64,000 nt of DNA. It comes from Desulfobacter hydrogenophilus. GTDB taxonomy: Bacteria > Desulfobacterota > Desulfobacteria > Desulfobacterales > Desulfobacteraceae. The notes beneath the pieces were generated by a model. That model did not search any database, was not told the DNA's origin, and worked only from the letters and a program-made list of their open reading frames with translations. The position numbers and the translations under genes are program-made. Positions within the stretch are counted from its first letter, which is position 1. The number at the start of each line of letters is the position of its first letter. Positions 26,387 to 34,601 of this stretch are shown here, piece by piece. The DNA is taken from contig NZ_CP036313.1 in assembly GCF_004319545.1 (NCBI RefSeq), positions 3,536,501-3,600,500 of the forward strand. Direction: 5' to 3'.

Positions 26387-28780
26387 TTACGCATCCGCGG
26401 TTTTCTGGCCAATTCTGAAAATAACAAATTCCGCCGGTTTCACAGCGGCGACACCGATTTCACAAATCAAACGTCCGTTGTCCAGATCCGCCTGGGTCAT
26501 GGTGGAACGGTCGCACCGGACAAAATAAGCCTGCTCCGGGGTGCCCCCCAGCAGGGCGCCGCTGTGCCATTCGTTATACAAAAAGGCGGATACGGTGTCG
26601 GTGATGTTGGTCCAGAGGCGCGGGGCATTGGGCTCAAAAACAGCCCATTGGGTGGAGCGGTCAATGGAGTGTTCCAGATAGATGAAATACCGACGGATGT
26701 TCACGTATTTCCATTCCGGATCAGAGGTGGCGGTCCGTGCGCCCCAGACTCTGTTACCGCGCCCGAAAAAGAACCGCAGACAGTTGATGCCTTCGGGGTT
26801 GAGCATTTCCTGCTGGGCATGGTTGATCTCCCGCTCAAACCGGATGGCCCCCCGGACGATTTCATTGGCAGGGGCTTTCCATACGCCGCGGTTCACATCG
26901 GTCCGGGCGTAAATACCGGTAATAAATCCCGAGGGTGGTACGTTGATTTCCTTGTAGACCTGGTTGTTTCCCGGTTTCCACAGGGGGTTGGCCACCGTGA
27001 CCCAGGGGTAGTACAAGGCAGCATAGGAACTGTCGATACGGCTCCTTGCTTCCCGGGCGTCCTGGGGCGTTTGATTTGACGGGGTGTCCAGAACCGCAAT
27101 GCAGTACCTGTCCCGTTCCGCATGGGAAATCAGGGCCTGCTGAATGGATGTATAAAGGGTCATTTCCGAATGGCCGGGCGCTGCGATAATGGCGATGTCG
27201 TCCAGGGCCTCGAACACTTCCAGGGCTTCGGCATAGGCCACGGAATGATCGGTCCGGCTTTCGGTTGCCGTGTTCACCGTCGGTTCAAGCCCATCGTTTC
27301 CGTTTCCAATGGAAATGGTATTGGAATTTTGGGTTCCGAACAGGGCATTGAAAAGATCAAAGGCGGTTCTGCCGTTGGAAACCTTAAAATAATAAGGGTT
27401 TGCCAGGGCTTCGGATTTGGTGGCGGTATTTTCAGGCAGTACGTTGGAAACGAAATTGGGGTGATTTGAGTCAAATCCCAGGTCCTCATAAATTAAGCGG
27501 CTCCCGTCTTCATCCTCGATCTCAAGGGTCCATGTGATCAGTTCATAAAGTCTGTTTTCATCCGGTTCACCCAGGTCTGCATTTGTGCTGTCCTGCCAGA
27601 CATTGCCGTTTTGTTTAAGAAAATAGGTATAGGTTACCCCGTCCCGGCCCTCTGCCGGTATTCCGGCAAGCCCCATGGCTGTCCTTGCCGGGGAATCGGT
27701 AATGCTCAGGGTATTGCCGGCGCCTACGGCCGTTGTGGAAAGACGCATGTTTCCCGTATCGGCCATGGTGGTTGCACGGACTAAGATTCCGGCCCGGGTC
27801 AAGGCGCTGTTGATTTCTTCCACGGTCACGGCATTGATATCATCCACATTCCCCGTGCCGTTGGCCGTGCCCGCTTCCAGATTGAGAAGAGGCAGTGCTT
27901 CAATGGTAATTTCAGCATTTTCTCCCCTTTCGTCGGTGCGGATGGACAGCCGGTTGCCATCAACGCCGATCTTGACATAATCAATTTCAAGATTCAGGAA
28001 AGCTGCCAGCTCAGCCGGTGTTTGATCATCTCCCTGGGGCAGGGTGATCACCTCATCGAAAAGGGTTCCGCCGGGTCCCACCTGGACTCTGAAACTTGTA
28101 TCGGCCGGCACATTAATGGTTGCGGCCAGATCGGCTGTGGACGCGACTTGGGCCGGTTCTTTTTCATCGGTAAGCGTCACGTTTTGGGCAGCGCCTCCGT
28201 TAACGGTGATGCTCAACTGATTATCGTTGGTCAGTGCAAAGGGTGGGTTTACGGTCCCGTCTATCCGTCCGGGAAGGGCGGCCTGGGTCTCGGTGCTGTC
28301 GGCCACCCGGAGCAGGGTTCCCACATTGGCCTTGTCCAGGGGAACCGCACCGAATACACGCTTGGCATTGAGATAAACCTTGGCGGTCCCGTCATATCCG
28401 CTGCCGGCATTACGGGACTGGATGCGCGCCACATTTCCTCCAATATCGCGATGGGAGAATCCCGGCACCGGCACATTCGCCACTTCCATGGGAACATAGG
28501 TGCGGGAAATATAAAGCCGTCTCCCCCCATTGTCAAAAAACGCGCGCACCGCATGGGTCATGTGATTTGTAAATGAACTTGCATTAAAGTTCAGGTCGGT
28601 AAAACCGCCGTACACCCGCTGATATTCCCCGAAACTGGTGATCAGTTCCGGCGTGACATTATAGGGCCCTTTGCGTGTTGGCCCCACAAAGCCGCAGGTG
28701 CTCGTACCAACGCCTTCAATGGATTTGGATCTGAAACTGACCTCTTCAACATACACACCAGGTGCTAGGTATTCAGGCAT
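26387..28780 (-). CDS. Tail sheath protein 1, with long insertion
   Basis: A 797-aa sheath protein. The N-terminus has LAPGVYVEEVSFRSKSIEG and FVGPTRKGPYNVTPELIT, and the C-terminus has the conserved sheath core from TVANPLWKPGNNQVYKEIN to CDRSTMTQADLDNGRLICEIG. Between residues about 140 and 480 is a large insertion with Asn/Asp/Gly-rich beta strands that simple phage sheaths lack; this probably sits on the outside of the sheath. It follows a 298-aa-type gene and precedes the tube gene. The decoration-domain role of the insertion is inferred. Confidence 0.93.
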   Translation of the reverse strand: MPEYLAPGVYVEEVSFRSKSIEGVGTSTCGFVGPTRKGPYNVTPELITSFGEYQRVYGGFTDLNFNASSFTNHMTHAVRAFFDNGGRRLYISRTYVPMEVANVPVPGFSHRDIGGNVARIQSRNAGSGYDGTAKVYLNAKRVFGAVPLDKANVGTLLRVADSTETQAALPGRIDGTVNPPFALTNDNQLSITVNGGAAQNVTLTDEKEPAQVASTADLAATINVPADTSFRVQVGPGGTLFDEVITLPQGDDQTPAELAAFLNLEIDYVKIGVDGNRLSIRTDERGENAEITIEALPLLNLEAGTANGTGNVDDINAVTVEEINSALTRAGILVRATTMADTGNMRLSTTAVGAGNTLSITDSPARTAMGLAGIPAEGRDGVTYTYFLKQNGNVWQDSTNADLGEPDENRLYELITWTLEIEDEDGSRLIYEDLGFDSNHPNFVSNVLPENTATKSEALANPYYFKVSNGRTAFDLFNALFGTQNSNTISIGNGNDGLEPTVNTATESRTDHSVAYAEALEVFEALDDIAIIAAPGHSEMTLYTSIQQALISHAERDRYCIAVLDTPSNQTPQDAREARSRIDSSYAALYYPWVTVANPLWKPGNNQVYKEINVPPSGFITGIYARTDVNRGVWKAPANEIVRGAIRFEREINHAQQEMLNPEGINCLRFFFGRGNRVWGARTATSDPEWKYVNIRRYFIYLEHSIDRSTQWAVFEPNAPRLWTNITDTVSAFLYNEWHSGALLGGTPEQAYFVRCDRSTMTQADLDNGRLICEIGVAAVKPAEFVIFRIGQKTADA

Positions 28781-28817
28781 GATGCATTCTCCCTCCTTAA
28801 ATTTAAGGGCCTTGGCC

Positions 28818-29699
28818 CTAATCTTGTGTTAAGTCTATAAATAATCTTATGGATTGAGTCTTTCCGGTTTTAAGTTTCAAGTCCAATTCATTTATGAGCT
28901 CTGCATCCATTTCGCTTCTAAAGTGCTTCTGCAAATCCTCAATATTTTGTTTCAATTTTTCCGGATCAACCGGCCACGGTGCATTAGTGGCCACAACGAC
29001 CGTCAGTTTGACCGGCGTTTCCATTTCAACCACCGAACCCGAAGCCAGGTCATCCTCATTATCAGACCCAAGGTCTTCATCATCAAGTTCCGGGTCCTCT
29101 TCACGGGCAAAATCACTGACAGGAATACCGGGAACAATGATAACGGCTTCTCCCCTTTTATCACTCATCCCGCCGGCAATGATTTCATCTGAGGCGTTTG
29201 AAATTCGTAACAATGCGCCCTGCACCGGGGTTGGGTTCTCGATATTGATATCCGCCAGATCAAACACCGAAGCGCGGATAATGCTCCAATTGGGGTTTAA
29301 ATCGCAGGTTGGTGAAGAAAACAACGGGACCTGAATGGGTTTAAAAATATGATCATCTTCTTCCCGATCAGGGTTTAGGGGCAGGGACAACTGAAGCGAA
29401 CGGGTCAGATATTTGCCCAGGGGGTCCCGGATCGTCACATTGAATTTTTGTGAACCGATATCCGGTTCGTTTGGATTTGATGCATCTGGAGGGCTTTCAA
29501 ATGCCGTTAAATGGGACTCAAGACCCCGGGCATGGGAAATTACATAAAGGTGGGAACGGTTGGGAAAAAATTTTAAACCGTCCGCAAAAACAGTCATAGC
29601 TCTTCCCACCGGGGTTTTGGTGGCATTGTCCACTAGCCGCAAGGCTCCCAGAGCGCGGCGGTCAATTGTCTCTTTAACTTTAATCCGTCTCATCTTCAT
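28818..29699 (-). CDS. Uncharacterised eCIS operon protein
   Basis: A 293-aa protein from an ATG at 29699, which has GGAGAGG 6 bases upstream; an in-frame start at 29714 would overlap the DUF4255 gene more. No named family recognised. The N-terminal half looks like Ig-like strands (GRAMTVFADGLKFFPN, SLQLSLPL), the middle resembles a repeat with ADINIENPTPVQGALLRI, then an acidic linker (DDEDLGSDNEDD) and a C-terminal helical tail. It sits between the Pvc16-like and sheath genes. A structural or capping role is possible. Confidence 0.75.
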   Translation of the reverse strand: MKMRRIKVKETIDRRALGALRLVDNATKTPVGRAMTVFADGLKFFPNRSHLYVISHARGLESHLTAFESPPDASNPNEPDIGSQKFNVTIRDPLGKYLTRSLQLSLPLNPDREEDDHIFKPIQVPLFSSPTCDLNPNWSIIRASVFDLADINIENPTPVQGALLRISNASDEIIAGGMSDKRGEAVIIVPGIPVSDFAREEDPELDDEDLGSDNEDDLASGSVVEMETPVKLTVVVATNAPWPVDPEKLKQNIEDLQKHFRSEMDAELINELDLKLKTGKTQSIRLFIDLTQD

Positions 29700-30264
29700 C
29701 CGTGACCTCTCCATGGGAAAAACGCCTGGCTATAACCGGCGGGCTATCTTCGATTACATCCGGATCAATGTGGATTACACGAACCATATAGGGCAGTGAA
29801 AGTCTGTAAGTGGGGGTTAATGCATCCCATAACCGCATCAAGTCTTCATTTTTCATTTCAACGGGAAGCACCGACACCTGATCCCCTGGGGCCCAGTTGC
29901 CTGAATCCGAGAGCATTGAATTGTCAAGAATCGGATGTTGATGGAGCTGTGACATGACCCAGGCCGTAATGGAGTGTTCCGCCAGGGCCGAATCCGCCCA
30001 GATAATCATCAGGTAATATAGGGAAAGCGACAAAGGATAAAGGGAATTGCCAGGTTGGGGCTGTTGACGCTGATGTTCATCAATTTCTACCCGGTAAAGG
30101 TAAAGGGTCACTGCCGTTCCCATATCCTGGTTTTCAGCCAGATCCGAACTTGAAATCAGCCTGAATTCGCAGGGATGATCGCTCCGCAAAGGATTCGGAT
30201 ACGTATTTCGCAGGAAATTGATCAACGAGTCGCCGACCGAATGAATTGCCCAAAAATTTGCCAT
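29680..30264 (-). CDS. Pvc16-like terminator protein (DUF4255)
   Basis: A 194-aa protein and first gene of the eCIS operon. It matches the DUF4255/Pvc16 N-terminal family: AVTLYLYRVEIDEHQRQQP, then LYPLSLSLYYLMIIWADSA, HSITAWVMSQLHQHPIL and LTPTYRLSLPYMVRVIHID. In PVC/Afp particles this protein caps the tail distal end. No strong ribosome site is seen before its ATG, only GAGATAGAAATC. It overlaps the next gene by about 20 bp. Confidence 0.9.
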   Translation of the reverse strand: MANFWAIHSVGDSLINFLRNTYPNPLRSDHPCEFRLISSSDLAENQDMGTAVTLYLYRVEIDEHQRQQPQPGNSLYPLSLSLYYLMIIWADSALAEHSITAWVMSQLHQHPILDNSMLSDSGNWAPGDQVSVLPVEMKNEDLMRLWDALTPTYRLSLPYMVRVIHIDPDVIEDSPPVIARRFSHGEVTDEDETD

Positions 30265-30463
30265 GATTTCTATCTCAATAATTAATGAGTTACATTCACG
30301 GGTTACTTATTTGACCAGTAGATAAAAACCGGTCATTCGTATTATCCAATTTTTTAAGACGGGCAGATGGTTCACCAATTTGCTCGAGATTTAAAAAGCA
30401 ACTTGAGATCAGATTTTTTTCTGTAGAGGCTCTTTTTCTTTAGTCTTCAGTGAACCTGCCCAT

Positions 30464-30491
30464 ATAATATAAATAATTGTTTTTTTGTCAA
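30464..30491 (-). promoter_or_regulatory. Probable sigma-70-type promoter of the eCIS operon
   Basis: Read on the minus strand, a perfect TTGACA -35 (30491-30486) is followed after 16 bp by TATTAT as -10 (30469-30464). Transcription would start near 30457, leaving a leader of about 190 bases before the Pvc16-like gene. The leader has no obvious stem-loop riboswitch. Confidence 0.55.
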
Positions 30492-30499
30492 CGTATTTC

Positions 30500-30849
30500 T
30501 TAAAATCATTTCAGAATCAACCGATGGGATTGCCCGGGGATGATGCCCTGGAACCGTTCATAAAAGAGGCCCTGGATAAAAATATTATTGAAAACGGCTA
30601 TATTGACCTGGTTTCCGAGATGCAGCCTTATCTTCTGGGGTACTTTTCCGTGGATCAGATTGCCTTGACCAAAAAATACGGGTTTATCGGACTTGCAATC
30701 GATACCGGCGGCGCTCTGATTCACAAGGACAAATCAGTGCCGGACTTTCCGGATTCTGGATCAGAACGGTTTATGGGTTGATTGTCATTTTTGCCGTATC
30801 CACTTATGCGCTTATCCAGAAAAAGAAAAGCAGCTTCTTATATTAGGAC
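30500..30849 (+). pseudogene. Possible frameshifted remnant of a small membrane protein
   Basis: Reading from about 30524, a frame encodes GDDALEPFIKEALDKN and a region with LLGYFSVDQIALTKKYGF, ending at 30781. In the +1 frame, immediately after, a hydrophobic segment (VYGLIVIFAVSTYALIQKKK) runs to a TAG at 30846. The two together look like one protein broken by a frameshift, with a C-terminal membrane helix. I cannot name the family. The alternative is two chance frames in a gene-poor gap. Confidence 0.3.
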
Positions 30850-31091
30850 CGCAGATTTTTTAAAGTGAACGATATTACTCGCTCTTTGACTTCAAATCCC
30901 CACTGAGGACTTCATCAATATAGAAATGGCCTAATGTGAAAATTGAATTTTGTTTCATTCTACTAGGGCATGACATATTCTGACTTGGCAAGATCAAGGA
31001 AGAGGTGATATTATTAGAGTAAGAAGTCTGAATTTCAGATCGTCAAATTGGCCGACAGTATTTTATAAAACTGAATTGAAGGGGGTTGGAT

Positions 31092-31289
31092 TTGGACCAG
31101 AATAAAATAGAAGCGATACAGGGCAATTCAAAATTTAAATCATATCTTTGTCCTTATTGCCAAAAATTTTTGATGAAGGGGGACGTAAGACGGTTAAAAA
31201 TGACATGTCCACACTGTCAGAGGTTGATTGATGCTGATGAAGATGAACTTTTAAGCATAAATAATTCTGACGAAAAACAGATAAGATGA
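31092..31289 (+). CDS. Small zinc-ribbon protein
   Basis: A 65-aa protein from a TTG at 31092, with AAGGGGG 5 bases upstream. Two CxxC pairs (CPYC and CPHC) 23 residues apart form a probable zinc ribbon; the tail is acidic (DADEDELLS). No name can be given. It stands alone between the eCIS operon and the repeat region. Confidence 0.55.
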   Translation: MDQNKIEAIQGNSKFKSYLCPYCQKFLMKGDVRRLKMTCPHCQRLIDADEDELLSINNSDEKQIR

Positions 31290-31420
31290 GAAGGTAGGAT
31301 ATGATGCATCCCTGACAGCCTATGGATACTACAACGACTTGGTAATCGAAGCCCCCGGTCATTCCCTGGCGCGGAGTTATAAAGAATTTTAAAACTATGA
31401 AATAATCCAGGCTGTTGGTA
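31290..31420. other. Intergenic stretch without a recognisable gene
   Basis: Plus-strand bases 31299-31392 read as an open 31-codon frame containing AYGYYNDLVIEAPGHSLARS, ending at TAA, which could be a gene fragment. Nothing else is visible. Confidence 0.3.
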
Positions 31421-31509
31421 GTTCTTTCATATGGCAGCCACGGGCTGACCTGGCCTATCAACACCCAGGCTCAGCCCACAACGAAACAAGATAGTAATTC
31501 AACAACTTA
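31421..31509 (+). repeat. Imperfect 90-bp direct repeat, copy 1, with stem-loop
   Basis: From CTTTCATATGGCAGCC to CAACAACTTA. Compared with the copy at 31680-31766 about four in five bases match. Inside it, GGGCTGACCTGG and CCAGGCTCAGCCC pair around an about 10-base loop, a near-perfect hairpin. Confidence 0.7.
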
Positions 31510-31674
31510 GGCCCAAGTTCAAAATACAACCTTCCATATGGTTTGCCTTTTCATCCGTCTTCTTCGTTGTGTCAATGGGTACATATGTTCAATATGCTCC
31601 CATTGCCACGCCTTGAATACGAACGAAAATTCTAAACCATATTTTGGAATGTTTTATTCCGATCATGGGCCTTA
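31507..31674. repeat. 168-bp segment bounded by short inverted repeats TTAGGCCC/GGGCCTTA
   Basis: It lies between the two 90-bp repeats. A second internal inverted similarity (CCATATGGTTT near 31533; the reverse of it near 31635) suggests a small palindromic element, possibly MITE-like. No coding frame is seen. Confidence 0.4.
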
Positions 31675-31781
31675 TTGAGACTTTCATATAACAGCCATGG
31701 GCTGACTTGGTCTATCAATACTGAGGTTCAACCCACAACAAAGCATGAAAGTAATTCAGCAACTTATTGGAACTTTCATAT
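31671..31781 (+). repeat. Imperfect 90-bp direct repeat, copy 2, plus partial third copy
   Basis: The unit CTTATTGAGACTTTCATATA to CAGCAA occupies 31671-31762. A partial third unit (CTTATTGGAACTTTCATATA) starts at 31763, so the last two are tandem. In copy 2 the hairpin is weaker (GGGCTGACTTGG against GAGGTTCAACCC). Confidence 0.65.
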
Positions 31782-32170
31782 AAAAAAGTTCATGCACAGG
31801 GCAATGTTAACAGGAATGATGCCGATGCGTTGACCAAGGGTGGGCGGATTTTTACAGCGGCTGACGTTCACCCACCCATGTTCCTCATGAAGTCTGAAAA
31901 TTTTCGCTTCAAGATATTCACACACATATCCCATTTCAAGGTTTCTACCTGCGAGCAACTGTTTGGCAGAAAGGGCTTTGGCACCTGCATCAATGATCAC
32001 CTATCCTTCAATGCTATCTGAGATAACAGTGGCCACAATCCGGGCCGCACATTCTAAAATTTCGCAGTGGTTAAATTTAAACTCAAAATAGTCGTTGATA
32101 TACATGGTACCCACCCGGATTTCGTTGACATGATCGTGTGCCTGGCTGCCATATCTGCAACGCAACACAT
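31776..32170 (-). pseudogene. Remnant of a D-threonine aldolase/D-serine dehydratase-like gene (C-terminal part)
   Basis: Minus-strand translation gives HDHVNEIRVGTMYINDY, then ATVISDSIEG, an in-frame TAG, then VIIDAGAKALS and HEEHGW, ending near RIGIIPVNIAL. In the alanine-racemase-fold D-threonine aldolase/DSD1 family the corresponding motifs are 'EIRpGtYvynD', 'aTVvsr', 'vDaGskALs', 'EEHG' and 'GdrvriiPnHaC'. The stop codon and the loss of the HxC metal ligands at the end show that it is decayed. The N-terminal PLP domain is absent from the window. Confidence 0.7.
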
Positions 32171-32228
32171 ATTGTCTGTTGTTTCCATGATCAGCGCTTC
32201 TGTTTAATCTATTAGCTTACCGGAAAAT

Positions 32229-32257
32229 TTGAACATTTGAATAAGTTTTTATACAAT
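32229..32257 (+). promoter_or_regulatory. Probable promoter of the Liv-type operon
   Basis: TTGAAC at 32229-32234, 17-bp spacer, TACAAT at 32252-32257. The predicted start is about 70 bases before the TTG start of the binding-protein gene. Confidence 0.55.
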
Positions 32258-32333
32258 ATTCTACTTTACTTCGCTTTTTTATTTTCTTATACCTTATTTT
32301 TATTGTTAAAAATTTAAAATATAGGAGGAAACA

Positions 32334-33509
32334 TTGAAAAAAATTACGTGTTGCCTGGCGGCTGTCATTGCAATGACCATGGTTTTTTCTTCATCTGCGT
32401 TCTGTAAAAGAGAGACCGTCATTAAAATCGGCATCAATGCGCCTTTGACCGGTGATATCCCAAAGGTTGGAGAAGGAACAAAATATGCCGCGCAAATGTG
32501 GCTGTCAGACATTGAAAAGGCCGGTGGACTTGAAGTCGGCGGCCAGAAGTATAAGGTCGAACTGGTTATTGAAGACAATGAATCCAAAGCGGAATCTGCG
32601 GTAAAAGCCAACACCAAAATGATCAGCCAGGATGATGTTCTGGCCATTGTCGGCCCCCAGTCTTCCAAACAGGCTGTGCCGGCCGGTGAAGTGGCCAACA
32701 AATACAAAACCGTCATGATCAGCCCCTGGTCCACCAACCCGGACACCACCATGGATCGCCCCTTTGTATTCCGCGGCTGTTTCCTGGATCCTTTCCAGGG
32801 TCCCGTTGTGGCCAATTTTATTACCGATGAGTTCGGTTTCACCAAGGCTGCGGTGCTTTATGATGTGGCCTCTGACTATCCCAAAGGGCTTGCTGAAGTG
32901 TTCAAGGATGCGTGGGAAAATAAACACGGTGCAGGCTCCATTGTTGCCTTTGAAAGCTTTACCACTAAAGACACGGATTTTTCTTCCCAGCTGACCAAAA
33001 TTATACAATCCGGTGCCCAGGTGCTTTTTACCCCGCAGTACTATAATGAAGTACCTCTGATTGTTAAACAGGCCCAAGAGCTTGGATGGAAAGGACCCGT
33101 CGTGGGTTCCGACTCCTGGGGGTCTGCCGAGACCGTTGAGCTGTGCGGCGAAGCCTGCTACGGCCAGTTTTTTTCTTCCCACTATGCAGCCGCCGGTGCC
33201 AAGGGCGCAACCAAGGACTTCATTGATCGTTACAATGAAAAATACGGTTATATTCCCGATGATGTGGCAGCCCTGACCTGGGATGCCCTTCGTCTGGCCC
33301 AGCAGGCCATTCAGGATGCCGGAAAATTGACCGGCAGAATTGATAAAGACCGCCAGGCTGTCCGGGATGCCCTTGCAAAAATTACAAATTTTGCAGGTAT
33401 CACCGGGAACATGACCTTCACCGAAGAGGGCGACCCGGTCAAATGTGCGGTTATCGTAAAAATAAACGATAAGGGTGAATACGAGTTCTACAAGTCCGTA
33501 TGTCCTTAA
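32334..33509 (+). CDS. ABC transporter substrate-binding protein, branched-chain amino acid (Liv) type
   Basis: A 391-aa periplasmic binding protein with a Sec signal peptide in its first about 23 residues (KKITCCLAAVIAMTMVFSSS, cut after SAFC or so). The mature part begins IKIGINAPLTGDIPKVGEGT, with KVELVIEDNESKAESA and AIVGPQSSKQAVPAG, the standard Peripla_BP_6 fold. It starts at TTG 32334 with AGGAGG 7 bases upstream. Ligand identity (branched-chain amino acids, amides or others) cannot be read from sequence. It is first in a five-gene transport cluster and probably the most expressed, because a terminator follows it. Confidence 0.93.
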   Translation: MKKITCCLAAVIAMTMVFSSSAFCKRETVIKIGINAPLTGDIPKVGEGTKYAAQMWLSDIEKAGGLEVGGQKYKVELVIEDNESKAESAVKANTKMISQDDVLAIVGPQSSKQAVPAGEVANKYKTVMISPWSTNPDTTMDRPFVFRGCFLDPFQGPVVANFITDEFGFTKAAVLYDVASDYPKGLAEVFKDAWENKHGAGSIVAFESFTTKDTDFSSQLTKIIQSGAQVLFTPQYYNEVPLIVKQAQELGWKGPVVGSDSWGSAETVELCGEACYGQFFSSHYAAAGAKGATKDFIDRYNEKYGYIPDDVAALTWDALRLAQQAIQDAGKLTGRIDKDRQAVRDALAKITNFAGITGNMTFTEEGDPVKCAVIVKINDKGEYEFYKSVCP

Positions 33510-33556
33510 TGGACGGACGGATCACTCGTTAATACGTTTTTAAGTTAGATAAAGTG

Positions 33557-33590
33557 ACTGCCGCAACATGAAATGCGGCAGTTGTTTTTT
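33557..33590 (+). terminator. Intrinsic terminator/attenuator after the binding-protein gene
   Basis: A perfect 9-bp stem, ACTGCCGCA and TGCGGCAGT, with an 8-base loop, then TGTTTTTT. It lies between the binding-protein and permease genes, so it likely allows more binding protein than permease, as is common in Liv-type operons. Confidence 0.85.
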
Positions 33591-33625
33591 GGATCTAATT
33601 CCATTGTTTTAACAGGAACTGCTGC

Positions 33626-34561
33626 ATGGAATCGTTTACTGATTTGATACCGTTTTTTATTCAGAACTTTATCAATGCACTCCAGCGAGGAAGTTTTTAC
33701 GCCGTTATCTCCATCGGGTACTCCATGGTCTACGGCGTTCTGATGCTTTTTAACTTTGCCCATGGTGATATCTTCATGGTGGGCACCTATATCGGTTTTG
33801 GTATTGCGACGCTTTTTCTATCGTTGTTTGCAGGCATTTTACCGGGGCCTGTCATCTTTGTGGGCACCGTTGTGGTGACCATGTTTTTAGCCTCTTGGAT
33901 CGGGGTGTTTGTGGAAGTGGCGGGCTATCGTCCTTTGCGCCAGGCGCCCCGGGCCTCTGCCGCCATCACGGGCCTTATGATCGGCATTATTTTTGAAACC
34001 GGTATTTTGATTCTTTTAGGTGCCAAGCGCTTAAGCTTTCCGCCGCTCATCGAATCGGTCTCCTACAATGTGGGCGGGGTCTATTTTACAAATATCAAGG
34101 TGATGATCATCATCATCAGCTTGTTGCTCATGCTGGCGTTGCACACCTTTATCCAGAAAACCAAATGGGGAATGGCCATGCGGGCCATGTCCTATGATTT
34201 TCTTGCCGTACCCCTCATGGGGGTCTCCATCAACATCATGGCTCCTTTAACCTTTGCCATTGGTGCCGGATTGGCTGCGGTGGCCGGCATTCTTTACGGC
34301 CAGGCATATCCTATCCTGGACCCGTACATGGGGGTGCTGATTGGCTGGAAAGCCTTTGTTGCGGCAATTCTCGGCGGGCGCGGCTCCATTAAGGGCGCAG
34401 CATTGGCCGGTTATCTTCTAGGGTTTATTGAAATATTTGTTGCTACCATATTTCCGTCCACCCTGAGGGATCTGATTGCCTATTCCATTATCCTTTTGAT
34501 ACTGACCTTCAGGCCAAGGGGATTTTTCGGCATGGAGCACAGCACCAAACTTCGGCTGTGA
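33626..34561 (+). CDS. livH: Branched-chain amino acid ABC transporter permease, LivH type
   Basis: A 311-aa integral membrane protein with about eight hydrophobic segments. It has the LivH-like start (QNFINALQRGSFYAVISIGYSMVYG), the FAHGDIFMVGTYIG loop, and the ILGGRGSIKGAALAGYLLGFIE EAA-type loop that contacts the ATPases. It forms the inner-membrane channel with LivM. The gene lies 36 bp after the terminator. Confidence 0.93.
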   Translation: MESFTDLIPFFIQNFINALQRGSFYAVISIGYSMVYGVLMLFNFAHGDIFMVGTYIGFGIATLFLSLFAGILPGPVIFVGTVVVTMFLASWIGVFVEVAGYRPLRQAPRASAAITGLMIGIIFETGILILLGAKRLSFPPLIESVSYNVGGVYFTNIKVMIIIISLLLMLALHTFIQKTKWGMAMRAMSYDFLAVPLMGVSINIMAPLTFAIGAGLAAVAGILYGQAYPILDPYMGVLIGWKAFVAAILGGRGSIKGAALAGYLLGFIEIFVATIFPSTLRDLIAYSIILLILTFRPRGFFGMEHSTKLRL

Positions 34562-34601
34562 TTATTTATCTCTTTACCCGTTTTCAGAAAGAAACGTTGC
34601 C

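Noticed and set aside
1..30264. Prophage
   Set aside because: Only tail-type genes, with DUF4157, DUF4255 and AAA+ ATPase genes typical of eCIS; no capsid, portal, terminase, lysis or integrase gene is seen.
1..30264. Type VI secretion system
   Set aside because: No TssJLM membrane complex, TssB/C pair or ClpV; the sheath proteins and the ATPase are of the eCIS type.
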